NCBI GenBank assembly: GCA_023388355.1
Contig: JAEWGI010000020.1
Span: 1 to 13,385, forward strand
Source: Pseudomonadota bacterium
GTDB lineage: Bacteria; Pseudomonadota; Gammaproteobacteria; Xanthomonadales; Xanthomonadaceae
Length of the DNA stretch: 13,385 bases
Direction: 5' to 3'
Each line of letters begins with the position of its first letter. Within the stretch, counting starts at the first letter, position 1. The position numbers were made by a program, and so were the translations under genes. Shown here in pieces: positions 1-6,514 of this stretch. Below the pieces are notes generated by a model, which saw only the letters and a list, made by a program, of their open reading frames with translations, had not been told where the DNA came from and made no database searches.

Positions 1-277
1 TGTTGCCGTAGCTGTTCTGGATCACGCTCATCATCACCAGGCCGGGGACGATGAAGTCCATGTAGCTGATGCCGTCCATGGTCCCGATGCGGCTGCCGAT
101 CAGGCCGCCGAAGATCAGGAAGTACAGGGTCATGGTGATCGCCGGCGGCACCAGGGTCTGGCTCCAGATGCGCAGGATGCGCATCACCTCGCGGCGCGCG
201 ACGGTGCCCAGCGCGATCCAGTTGCCGCGGCCGCGATCGGCTGCAGCCGTACCGGTGGCAGATGCCGGCGCGCTCAT
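1..277 (-). CDS. yadH: ABC-2 type transporter permease, YadH-like (5' part only, cut by window edge)
   Basis: Inner-membrane permease half of an ABC exporter; its partner is the ATPase just upstream. Only the first 92 residues are in the window. They begin MSAPASATGT and then match the YadH N-terminus: a cytoplasmic amphipathic lead (REVMRILRIWSQTLVPP), a first membrane segment (ITMTLYFLIFGGLIGSRIG) and the family stretch SYMDFIVPGLVMMSVIQNSY. The ATG at 277-275 overlaps the ATPase stop codon in an ATGA arrangement, and a GGGAG Shine-Dalgarno sequence lies at 291-287, inside the ATPase gene, so the two are translationally coupled. E. coli YadH is about 256 residues, so roughly 160 residues lie beyond the left edge. 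The substrate of YadGH is not known. Confidence 0.93.
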   Translation of the reverse strand, partial: MSAPASATGTAAADRGRGNWIALGTVARREVMRILRIWSQTLVPPAITMTLYFLIFGGLIGSRIGTMDGISYMDFIVPGLVMMSVIQNSYGN

Positions 278-1239
278 GCCGCCTGCTCCCGGCGCGCGCC
301 CTCGCCGGTCAGGCGCACGAACAGCTCCTCCAGCCGGTTGGAGCGGGTGCGCATCGAGCGCACGCGGATGCCGGCCGCGTCGAGGCCGGCGAACACGCGG
401 TTGAGGTCCATCGCGCGCGGCATGTCCAGCTCCAGGGCGTGGTCGTCGCGGGTGGCCAGCACCGCGCCCTCGATCTGCGGCAGCACGGCCGGCAGGGTCC
501 CGTCCACGTCGAGCACGAAGCCCTCGACGTCGAGCTTGGCCAGCAGGCTGCGCATCGGCCCCTGCTCGACGATGGTGCCGCGATCGATGATCGCCAGGTT
601 GCGGCACAGCGACTCGGCTTCCTCCAGGTAGTGCGTGGTGAGGATGATGGTGGTGCCGGCGGCGTTGATCTCGCGCAGCACGCGCCACATGTCGCGGCGG
701 ATCTCGATGTCCACGCCGGCGGTGGGCTCGTCCAGGATCAGCAGCCGCGGCCGGGTCATCATCGCCCGCGCGATCATCAGCCGGCGCTTCATGCCGCCGG
801 AGAGCGTGCGGCTCATCACCCGCGCCTTGTCCGACAGGAACGCACGCGCAAGTTCGTCTTCGGCGCGCTCGAGCGCCTGCGCGCGCGGCACGCCGTAGAA
901 GCCGGCGTAGTTGACCAGGATGTCGAGCGGGCGCTCGAACATGTTGAAGTTCACTTCCTGCGGCACCAGGCCGATCTGGCGCATCGCATCGCCGCGGCGC
1001 GTGGCCAGGTCGATGCCGAACACCGAGACTTCGCCCTCGCTCATGTTCACCAGCGAGGACACGATGCCGATCAGGGTGCTCTTGCCCGCGCCGTTGGGCC
1101 CGAGCAGGGCGTAGAAGTCGCCCGGCTGAACGTCAAGCGATACGCCGCGCAGCGCCTGCACGCCGGTGTCGTAGGTCTTGCGAAGGTCGCGGATCCGCAG
1201 CGCGGGCGCGCCGGAAACCGCATCGGGATGTGTGGTCAT
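274..1239 (-). CDS. yadG: ABC transporter ATP-binding protein, YadG-like
   Basis: Cytoplasmic ATPase subunit that energises the ABC-2 permease encoded next to it. The 321-residue protein has Walker A GPNGAGKST (47-55), Q-loop Q94, signature LSGGM (146-150) followed by KRRLMIARA, Walker B LLILDEP (166-172) and the switch histidine H203 in TTHYLEEAE. The segments DFYALLGPNGAGKS and AGVDIEIRRDMW, and the tail SNRLEELFVRL, are hallmarks of YadG, which is about 308 residues in E. coli. An open frame continues upstream to 1308, but the ATG at 1239 aligns with the family start. It has only a poor Shine-Dalgarno sequence (AGG about 18 nt away). It is the first gene of a two-gene unit, and a TATACT -10-like box lies about 46 bp upstream of the start. 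The subfamily call is confident; the transported molecule is unknown. Confidence 0.94.
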   Translation of the reverse strand: MTTHPDAVSGAPALRIRDLRKTYDTGVQALRGVSLDVQPGDFYALLGPNGAGKSTLIGIVSSLVNMSEGEVSVFGIDLATRRGDAMRQIGLVPQEVNFNMFERPLDILVNYAGFYGVPRAQALERAEDELARAFLSDKARVMSRTLSGGMKRRLMIARAMMTRPRLLILDEPTAGVDIEIRRDMWRVLREINAAGTTIILTTHYLEEAESLCRNLAIIDRGTIVEQGPMRSLLAKLDVEGFVLDVDGTLPAVLPQIEGAVLATRDDHALELDMPRAMDLNRVFAGLDAAGIRVRSMRTRSNRLEELFVRLTGEGARREQAA

Positions 1240-1284
1240 CGGGATTGTCGCGGAGCCTGGCCGCGTGCTTCGCGGCAAGCAACC

Positions 1285-1290
1285 AGTATA
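1285..1290 (-). promoter_or_regulatory. Possible -10 box (TATACT) for the yadGH unit
   Basis: TATACT read on the minus strand, five of six matches to TATAAT, placed 46 bp before the yadG ATG. No recognisable -35 element lies 16-18 bp upstream (the hexamer there is CGGGAG). This is a weak, position-based call. Confidence 0.35.
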
Positions 1291-1404
1291 GGCGGCCCAC
1301 TGGCCCACTCCCGGGCCGCACCGTCCCGGATCCGTGCCGTTTCCCGCCCCGGCACGCGGGCGCCTGCGACGTCGGGGACCGTCCGCCGCAGGCGGGTGGC
1401 GTTC

Positions 1405-2082
1405 TCAGCCGGCTCCGCCCTTGAGCCAGGCCTGCCGCTGCGGGCTCTCGTAGAACATGGCGGCGACATCGTCATGCCATGCTTCGGGCAGTCCGGCGAA
1501 GTTCTCCAGCACCGTGTCGCCGAAGTCCTCCCACTCGTTGTCCTCGTCGCCGACCACCACCTTGCAGTCGTCGCTGATCTGGATGCCTGCGCGCCCGAGT
1601 TCGTCGGCCAGCCACTGCAGTCCGAGCAGCTGCTCGTGGATCAGGGCGCACGCCGGCAGTTCGAAGCGGTCACTCCACTCGAAGTTCTCGATCTGCTCGT
1701 ATTTCTCGACCTTTTCCTCGTCCTCGTCCCGGGAATCGTCGTCCCCGTCCTCTTCGGACTCCGTCTCGATCCGCTCGCCATGCACGCGCAGGAACCGGAG
1801 CATGACCTTGTCCTCCTCCGGCCATTCGCAGTTGACGGGGATGCTGGTCTCGACGCCGAAGTCGTCCGGCCACTCCTCCTCGTTGATCGCCAGGTACATC
1901 AGCTCGTTGTACCCCTGGTGGCCGGTCCAGTGCAGCTTGCGGACGGGTTGCGGGATTTCATCGCGCCTGGCCAGCAGCTCCTCCAGCATCTGCCGGGTCA
2001 TCGCGGCCACGTAGGTGTCGAAGCGGTAGCCGTGTGCGCCGCCCCCGAACAGTGGCGTGTTTGCGTCGTTGCCTGTGCTCAT
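1405..2082 (-). CDS. Acidic protein of unknown function
   Basis: I do not recognise this 225-residue protein. It is soluble-looking, with no signal peptide or membrane segment, and strongly acidic. A run near the middle (SEEDGDDDSRDEDEEKVEKY) is nearly all Asp/Glu plus a few basic residues, probably a flexible linker between two folded halves. The N-terminal half is tryptophan- and tyrosine-rich (LHWTGHQGYNELMYLAIN, EEEWPDDFG). The C-terminal half contains LIHEQLLGLQWLADELGRAG and ends YESPQRQAWLKGGAG. The ATG at 2082 is chosen because GGAGA sits 7-8 nt upstream; the open frame extends to 2214, but with an unrelated-looking composition. It stands alone, followed by yadGH on the same strand after 165 bp, with no strong terminator between. 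It is probably a real gene, judging by the ribosome site and non-random composition. Confidence 0.8.
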   Translation of the reverse strand: MSTGNDANTPLFGGGAHGYRFDTYVAAMTRQMLEELLARRDEIPQPVRKLHWTGHQGYNELMYLAINEEEWPDDFGVETSIPVNCEWPEEDKVMLRFLRVHGERIETESEEDGDDDSRDEDEEKVEKYEQIENFEWSDRFELPACALIHEQLLGLQWLADELGRAGIQISDDCKVVVGDEDNEWEDFGDTVLENFAGLPEAWHDDVAAMFYESPQRQAWLKGGAG

Positions 2083-2409
2083 CGTGTCTCCAGTCTTCCC
2101 TGCATCGATGGGGGTGCCCCGCGCGGCGTCCATGCCCGGCCGCGCAAGGTCCGGCCTCGGCGACACTGCTGGATGATCGACTTGACGGGCAGCACGTCGG
2201 GACAGCCGCCGCACGATCGCGCGCGGGTCCCCTCTTCCGCGCGGCGCAGAGCGCCCTGGCGGATGCTACAAGGCACTGCAGCCGCGGCAAAGACGCGTCG
2301 GGGGCCGGAGAGCAGGGAAACCCCGCGATGCGGCGCTTCCCGGCGCGCCGGCCGCGCGCCCTGCGGCGAGGGGCTAGTATAGGCACCCCATCGGTCCGCT
2401 CCCCCCGCC
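2083..2409. other. Divergent intergenic region (327 bp)
   Basis: This stretch separates the minus-strand acidic protein gene from the plus-strand reductase gene and must hold both promoters. The only element I can point to is AGTATA at 2376-2381, close upstream of the reductase. I see no tRNA, no convincing hairpin and no coding sequence I would defend. Open frames crossing it are GC-driven. Confidence 0.6.
2375..2380 (+). promoter_or_regulatory. Possible -10 box (TAGTAT) for the reductase gene
   Basis: TAGTAT ends 29 bp before the TTG start codon, so transcription would begin about 23 nt upstream of the start. No -35 match is visible in the GC-rich sequence before it. A very similar context (AGTATAGGC) occurs at 1285-1293. 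Low confidence. Confidence 0.3.
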
Positions 2410-3174
2410 TTGGCCATCGTCCAGTTTCCGCTCAAGCTTGTCGGCAAGCGCATGCTTGCGCCGTCGGTGGCGCATCTGACCTTCACCCGTGCCGACGACC
2501 AGCCGCTGGACTTCATCCCCGGCCAGTTCATCCAGGTGCATTTCCAGTACGCGGACGGCACGCCGACCAGGCGCTCGTATTCGCTGGCCACCATCCACGA
2601 CCATGCGCTGGGTCCGGGCGACGCGGTCGAGATCGCGGTGAGCTATGTTCCCGGCGGCGCGGCGACGGCGCTGTTCGAAGGGCTGGAGGAAGGCGGCACG
2701 GTGCAGGCGAGCGGGCCGTTCGGGCGCTTCTGCCTGATGCCCGCGGACGCCAACCGGCGCTACCTGCTGATCGGCACCGGCACCGGCGTCACCCCGTACC
2801 GCTCGATGCTGCCGCTGCTGGAACAGGCGATCGCGCAGCGCGGCATCGAAGTGGTGCTGCTGTTCGGCGCGCGCACGCCGGACGAGCTGCTCTACGGCGA
2901 CGAGTTCCGCGCGTTCGCGCAGCGTAACCCCGGCTTCCGTTTCGTTCCCTGCTTCTCGCGCGAGCTGCCGCCGGCGGGATCGCCGCATGCGCACGCCGAC
3001 GTGCGCGACGGCTACGTGCAGCAGTTCCTGCCGGAGTTCGCGCCCGACGCCGCGGGCGACATCGCCTACCTGTGCGGCAACCCGAACATGGTCGACGCCT
3101 GCTTCGAGGCGCTGAAGGAGTCGGGGCTGTCGGTGCCGCAGATCCGCCGCGAGAAGTACGTCAGCAGCAAGTAG
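2410..3174 (+). CDS. Ferredoxin-NADP reductase-like FAD/NAD(P)H oxidoreductase
   Basis: A soluble flavoenzyme that would move electrons between NAD(P)H and a small electron carrier. The 254-residue protein has the two-domain FNR layout. The N-terminal FAD-binding barrel contains PGQF (37-40) and the FAD motif RSYS (55-58). The C-terminal NAD(P)-binding domain has GTGTGVTPYRSM (122-133), LLFGARTPDELLYGDEF (150-166) and CGNPNM (222-227). It has no iron-sulfur or globin domain, so it needs a separate partner. The tail REKYVSSK resembles bacterial FNR C-termini. The start is inferred: TTG at 2410 gives MAIVQFPLKL, no in-frame ATG lies between the upstream TAG at 2380 and residue 15, and no Shine-Dalgarno sequence is visible, so translation may be weak or nearly leaderless. 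It appears monocistronic. Confidence 0.9.
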   Translation: MAIVQFPLKLVGKRMLAPSVAHLTFTRADDQPLDFIPGQFIQVHFQYADGTPTRRSYSLATIHDHALGPGDAVEIAVSYVPGGAATALFEGLEEGGTVQASGPFGRFCLMPADANRRYLLIGTGTGVTPYRSMLPLLEQAIAQRGIEVVLLFGARTPDELLYGDEFRAFAQRNPGFRFVPCFSRELPPAGSPHAHADVRDGYVQQFLPEFAPDAAGDIAYLCGNPNMVDACFEALKESGLSVPQIRREKYVSSK

Positions 3175-3234
3175 TCGCGGGCCGAACTTCACTGCAGGAG
3201 CAGCTTCGCCCTCGACCCGGCCGTCACGCCTACC

Positions 3235-3252
3235 TGTCAAGGCTACTTGACA
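3235..3252. promoter_or_regulatory. Palindromic operator 1 (TGTCAAG-GCTA-CTTGACA)
   Basis: A perfect 7-bp inverted repeat around a 4-bp spacer. Its right arm includes TTGACA (3247-3252), a consensus -35 hexamer. The sequence 17 bp after it is CATCCT (3270-3275), a poor -10. A second copy lies 43 bp downstream. A dyad upstream of an operon that encodes a small XRE regulator is most simply that regulator's binding site; the assignment is inference. Confidence 0.75.
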
Positions 3253-3275
3253 CTCGCGCCCGACGCGGTCATCCT

Positions 3276-3297
3276 CCTGTCAAGCTTCCTTGACAGG
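3276..3297. promoter_or_regulatory. Palindromic operator 2 (CCTGTCAAG-CTTC-CTTGACAGG)
   Basis: The same TGTCAAG-N4-CTTGACA core as operator 1, with the arms extended to 9 bp. The centre-to-centre distance to operator 1 is 43 bp, about four helical turns, so both sites face the same side of the DNA and could be bound cooperatively. It covers the expected transcription start if the upstream TTGACA is the -35, which suits repression. Confidence 0.75.
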
Positions 3298-3360
3298 CTG
3301 TCCCATGCCTTCGAAGACCGCCAGCACCACTGTTCCGCCGCGCCACCCGGGGCAGCCGCC

Positions 3361-3945
3361 ATGCGCGTAAACGGCCGCATGCTCACCGCCGGGCTGGCCG
3401 TCATCTTCGGCGTGGCCGGGGTCACCGGCCTCCTCCTGCCGCAGCTGCTGTCCGGCATGCGCGAGGGCAGCGCCATCGTGCTGTGCGTCGGCGCGGTGCT
3501 GCTGGGGGCGATGGCGGCGACGAACCGCGACCCGATGGGCACCTGCATCGCACCGCCCGGCATCACCCGGCGCTACCTGCGCGAACTGCTGGTGACGATG
3601 ACCGCCTACGCGCTGGTGCTGGCGTTCTCGCTCTGGCTGCTCAGGCGCGTCGATCCGCCGCTGCTGCGCGCCGCGATCGCGCTGCTGCCGCTGCTGCCGA
3701 TCGCCCTGGCCGTGCGCGTGATCGTCCGCTTCACGCGCGCGCTCGACGAGATGCAGCAGCGCATCGAGTTCGAATCGATCGCCATCGCCGCCGTGGTCGT
3801 GTCGCTGCTGTACCTGACCGCCGGACTGCTGCAGTCGGCGGATCTGTTCCAGCTGCCGGGCGAGGTCGCGATGATGTGGGTGTTTCCCCTCATCGCCAGC
3901 GCCTATGGCGTCGCCAGAGGCTTCGTCGCCCGGCGCTACGAATGA
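3361..3945 (+). CDS. Six-helix integral membrane protein of unknown function, first gene of an XRE-controlled operon
   Basis: A 194-residue very hydrophobic inner-membrane protein with about six predicted helices at residues 8-30, 38-53, 75-94, 101-122, 138-157 and 168-188. A conserved-looking cytoplasmic or amphipathic piece, RALDEMQQRIEFESI (126-140), precedes helix five. I do not recognise a named family, but small membrane proteins of this shape often sit beside short XRE regulators. The ATG at 3361 is chosen because the hydrophobic helix begins right after it and a GGGG motif lies about 10 nt upstream. A longer reading from a TTG at 3247 would start inside operator 1 and is unlikely. The stop codon lies 7 nt before the regulator's ATG, so the genes are probably co-transcribed. 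Confidence 0.85.
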   Translation: MRVNGRMLTAGLAVIFGVAGVTGLLLPQLLSGMREGSAIVLCVGAVLLGAMAATNRDPMGTCIAPPGITRRYLRELLVTMTAYALVLAFSLWLLRRVDPPLLRAAIALLPLLPIALAVRVIVRFTRALDEMQQRIEFESIAIAAVVVSLLYLTAGLLQSADLFQLPGEVAMMWVFPLIASAYGVARGFVARRYE

Positions 3946-3952
3946 TTTCGCG

Positions 3953-4153
3953 ATGAAGAGCCGGGTGCGCGAACTGCGCGAGGCGCGCGGCTGGTCACAA
4001 GCGCAGCTGGGCGAACGTCTGGATGTGTCGAGGCAGACGGTCAACGCGATCGAGACCGGCAAGTACGATCCAAGCCTGCCGCTCGCGTTCCGGATTGCCG
4101 CACTGTTCGACGCCAGCATCGAATCGATTTTCTTTCCGGAGACTTCCGCATGA
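3953..4153 (+). CDS. Small XRE-family (HTH_3) transcriptional regulator
   Basis: A 66-residue DNA-binding protein that is nearly all helix-turn-helix domain. The motif runs WSQAQLGERLDVSRQTVNAIETGKYDPSLPL over residues 14-44, where SRQTVNAIE (26-34) is the recognition helix, and it ends at LFDASIESIFF. This is the compact single-domain type with no effector domain. The ATG at 3953 matches the usual family start (MKSRVRELREARGWS); an in-frame ATG at 3905 lies inside the upstream gene and would add unrelated residues. No clear Shine-Dalgarno sequence is seen, so it likely relies on coupling with the membrane gene 7 nt upstream. Its TGA overlaps the ATG of the next gene (ATGA). It is a good candidate to bind the paired palindromes at 3235-3297 and control its own operon. 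Confidence 0.95.
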   Translation: MKSRVRELREARGWSQAQLGERLDVSRQTVNAIETGKYDPSLPLAFRIAALFDASIESIFFPETSA

Positions 4154-5670
4154 AGCGTCTGCTGTCCCCCCTCTCGCTGCTGGCCGGCGCGCTGCTGCTG
4201 GCGGCCTGCGACGGCAGCCCGCGCCAGCACACCGGTATCCACGCCGATGCGCAGGGCCTGCTGCACTACGGCGCGCTGGCGTTTGAACCCTGCGCGCTGC
4301 CCGGCCCCGGCGGCGACGCGGTCGAAGCCCGGTGCACCACGCTCGAGGTACCGGAGGACCACGCCAGGCCGGACGGCCGGCGGATCGAGCTGGCCATCGC
4401 CCTGGTCCCGGCCAAGGGCCTGGCCGAACCCGACCCGATCTACATGATCGCCGGCGGCCCCGGGCAGTCGGCGATCGAAAGCTACCCGATGGTGGCCGGC
4501 GCGTTCTCCGACGCGCGCCGCAACCGCCACGTGATCCTGGTCGACGCGCGCGGCACCGGCGGCTCCAACCCGCTGCACTGCCCCGGCTTCAGCGACGAGG
4601 AAATCATGGCCGAGGTGGACGACGAGAGCATCGAGGCGCTGGTGCGGCTGACCGAAGCCTGCCGCGACGAACTGCAGGAACGCGCCGACCTGCGCTTCTA
4701 CGCCACCGGCGACCACGTGCGCGACCTCGACCTGGTGCGCGAAACGCTCGGCGTCGAACGCATCAACCTGGTGGGCGTGTCCTACGGCACCCGCGTGGCG
4801 CAGCAGTACGCCGCCGCGTATCCGCAGCACACCCGCGCCCTGGTGCTCGATTCGGTGGTGCCCAACGCCCTGGTGCTGGGCCAGGAGCACGCGCGCAACC
4901 TGGAGGACGCACTCGACGCGCAGTTCCGGCGCTGCCGCAATGACCAGGCCTGCCTGACCAACCTCGGCGATCCGCGCGAGCAGCTGGCCCTGGTGCGCGA
5001 GCGGCTGCAGGCCGGCGACATCGAGCCGGTGCGCTACCGCGACCCGGTGTCGGGCGAATGGCGCGAGGAAGTGCCGCGCGACATGCACCTGATCGGCCTG
5101 CTGCGCCTGTACGCCTACCAGCCGGAGATGTCGGCCACCCTGCCGCTGCTGCTGCACGAGGCCTCGCAGCAGCGCTATGAGAGCCTGCTCGCGCAGTCGC
5201 GCATGCTCAGTTCGCGGATGAGCGAAACGATGGCCATCGGCATGGGCCTGTCGGTGAGCTGCAGCGAGGATGCCGGCGAGCTTGCCGACCCCGCGGGCGG
5301 GGACGCGGACACCGTGCTGGGCGCGGCCCTGATCGACATCATGCGCGCGCAGTGCGCCGTGTGGCCGAAGGGCAGCCGCAGCCAGGACTTCCGCGAGCCG
5401 CTGGGCGGCGAGCTGCCGGTGCTGGCGATCAGCGGCGAATACGACCCGGTCACCCCGTCCCGCTACGGCGACGCGGTGGTCGAGTCTCTGCCCAATGCCC
5501 GCCACCTGGTCCTGCCCGGCCAGGGCCACAGCGTGCTCGGCATCGGCTGCATGCCCAAGCTGTTCGCCCAGTTCATCGAAACCACCGATGCCGCCGCGCT
5601 CGACGCCGGCTGCCTGGACCGCCTGACGGCGCAGCCGCCGTTCGCCGGCCTCTACGGCTGGGAGCCGTAG
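4150..5670 (+). CDS. TAP-like alpha/beta-hydrolase lipoprotein (putative secreted peptidase)
   Basis: A 506-residue envelope enzyme of the tripeptidyl-aminopeptidase (SlpD/TAP-like) group, which typically cleaves short peptides from their N-terminus. A lipoprotein signal peptide (MKRLLSPLSLLAGALLLAAC) puts the lipidated cysteine at residue 20. The alpha/beta-hydrolase domain starts around residue 95 with the oxyanion stretch AGGPGQSA (101-108) and VDARGTGGSNPL (131-142). The catalytic triad is Ser211 in GVSYG, Asp432 in SGEYDPVTP and His460 in LPGQGHSVLG. The C-terminal segment around 410-490 is the TAP-like C-terminal domain, with cysteines at 467 and 488. A GGAG ribosome site lies 8 nt before the ATG, which overlaps the regulator's stop. 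All key residues are present. The exact substrate is unknown. Confidence 0.93.
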   Translation: MKRLLSPLSLLAGALLLAACDGSPRQHTGIHADAQGLLHYGALAFEPCALPGPGGDAVEARCTTLEVPEDHARPDGRRIELAIALVPAKGLAEPDPIYMIAGGPGQSAIESYPMVAGAFSDARRNRHVILVDARGTGGSNPLHCPGFSDEEIMAEVDDESIEALVRLTEACRDELQERADLRFYATGDHVRDLDLVRETLGVERINLVGVSYGTRVAQQYAAAYPQHTRALVLDSVVPNALVLGQEHARNLEDALDAQFRRCRNDQACLTNLGDPREQLALVRERLQAGDIEPVRYRDPVSGEWREEVPRDMHLIGLLRLYAYQPEMSATLPLLLHEASQQRYESLLAQSRMLSSRMSETMAIGMGLSVSCSEDAGELADPAGGDADTVLGAALIDIMRAQCAVWPKGSRSQDFREPLGGELPVLAISGEYDPVTPSRYGDAVVESLPNARHLVLPGQGHSVLGIGCMPKLFAQFIETTDAAALDAGCLDRLTAQPPFAGLYGWEP

Positions 5671-5770
5671 CGCCGGGGTCGTGGTCGGGATTCGGAACAC
5701 CGGATTCCCATCCACCCCCAACCCCGTTGTTTCCAATCCCGAATCCCCAATCCCGAATCCCGGCCCTCAC
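5671..5770 (+). other. Spacer between the hydrolase and natA genes
   Basis: A C-rich 100-bp spacer with no clear promoter or terminator. It carries heptamer repeats (see separate entry). The inverted copies GGGATTCGG (5688-5696) and CCGAATCCC (5739-5747 and again 5753-5761) could fold the spacer RNA. The ABC genes downstream may be co-transcribed with the hydrolase gene or have their own start here; the sequence does not decide. Confidence 0.5.
5735..5762. repeat. Four tandem heptamers AATCCC(G/C); G-quadruplex motif on minus strand
   Basis: AATCCCG, AATCCCC, AATCCCG and AATCCCG follow each other without gaps and end 8 bp before the natA ATG. Read on the minus strand they give four GGG tracts separated by about 4 nt, a standard quadruplex-forming pattern, located on the template strand of natA. 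Runs of this heptamer are, to my knowledge, common between genes in Xanthomonadaceae. Confidence 0.85.
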
Positions 5771-6514
5771 ATGATCCTTCTCGACAATCTCCACAAATCC
5801 TTCAAGAGCAAGACCGGCACCGTGCAAGCGGTGAAGGGCCTCGGCTTCGAGGCGCGCGATGGCGAGATCACCGGCCTGCTCGGGCCCAATGGCGCGGGCA
5901 AGACCACCACACTGCGCATGCTGTACACGCTGATGACGCCCGACCAGGGGCGGATCGAAGTCGACGGCATCGACGTGGCGAAGGATCCAGCCGCGGTGCG
6001 CCAGCGCCTGGGCGTGTTGCCCGATGCGCGCGGCATCTACAAGCGCCTGACCGCACGCGAGAACATCGCCTACTTCGGCCGCCTGCACGGGCTGGACGAC
6101 GCGGTGGTCCGCGAACGCACCGCGGCGATGGCCAAGACGCTGGTGATGGAGGATTTCCTCGACCGCCGCACCGAGGGATTCTCGCAGGGCCAGCGCACCA
6201 AGACCGCGATCGCGCGCGCCCTGGTGCACGATCCGCGCAACGTGATCCTGGACGAACCCACCAACGGCCTGGACGTGATGACCACGCGCGGGCTGCGCGG
6301 CTTCCTGCACGGGCTGCGCGACGAGGGCCGCTGCGTGATCTTCTCCAGCCACATCATGCAGGAGGTGGCCGCGCTGTGCGACCGGATCGTGGTGGTCGCG
6401 CACGGCGAGGTGCGCGCGATCGGAACGCCGGACGAGCTGCGCGAGCAGACCGGGCTGACCGACCTGGAGGACGTGTTCGTGCGTCTTGCCGACCTTGAAG
6501 GAGAAGCCGCATGA
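5771..6514 (+). CDS. natA: ABC transporter ATP-binding protein, NatA-like
   Basis: Cytoplasmic ATPase of an ABC-2 exporter, 247 residues. Motifs: Walker A GPNGAGKTTT (38-47), signature FSQGQ (137-141, a variant of LSGGQ), Walker B VILDEP (158-163), D-loop NGLD and switch histidine H194 in FSSHIMQEV. The sequence TLRMLYTLMTPDQGRIEVDG and the DARGIYKRLTARENIAYFGRL region fit the NatA group, whose best-known member pumps sodium ions in Bacillus; here the substrate is not proven. The ATG at 5771 has no Shine-Dalgarno sequence, but it marks where homology to ABC proteins begins, and the upstream in-frame codons translate the repeat. Its stop codon overlaps the natB start (ATGA). Confidence 0.92.
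   Translation: MILLDNLHKSFKSKTGTVQAVKGLGFEARDGEITGLLGPNGAGKTTTLRMLYTLMTPDQGRIEVDGIDVAKDPAAVRQRLGVLPDARGIYKRLTARENIAYFGRLHGLDDAVVRERTAAMAKTLVMEDFLDRRTEGFSQGQRTKTAIARALVHDPRNVILDEPTNGLDVMTTRGLRGFLHGLRDEGRCVIFSSHIMQEVAALCDRIVVVAHGEVRAIGTPDELREQTGLTDLEDVFVRLADLEGEAA

Noticed and set aside
1383..1395. Terminator between the acidic protein gene and yadG
   Set aside because: Only a 5-bp stem (CCGCC-GCA-GGCGG) with no T-run.
262..2382. Very long plus-strand open frame opposite yadG and the acidic protein gene
   Set aside because: It is the antisense shadow of recognised genes in GC-rich DNA; the translation is His/Arg/Ala-rich with no motif and no ribosome site.
3190..3215. Degenerate REP-like sequence (TGCAGGAGCAGCTTCG) after the reductase gene
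   Set aside because: It resembles half of a common GTAGGAGCGGCTTC repeat, but with several mismatches and no partner arm.
3247..3360. TTG start at 3247 for the six-helix membrane protein
   Set aside because: It would begin inside operator 1 and add 38 residues without membrane character; the ATG at 3361 directly precedes the first helix.
3280..5736. 818-codon minus-strand open frame opposite the XRE operon
   Set aside because: It lies antisense to a well-supported hydrolase, regulator and membrane protein gene; its composition is typical of a GC-driven shadow.
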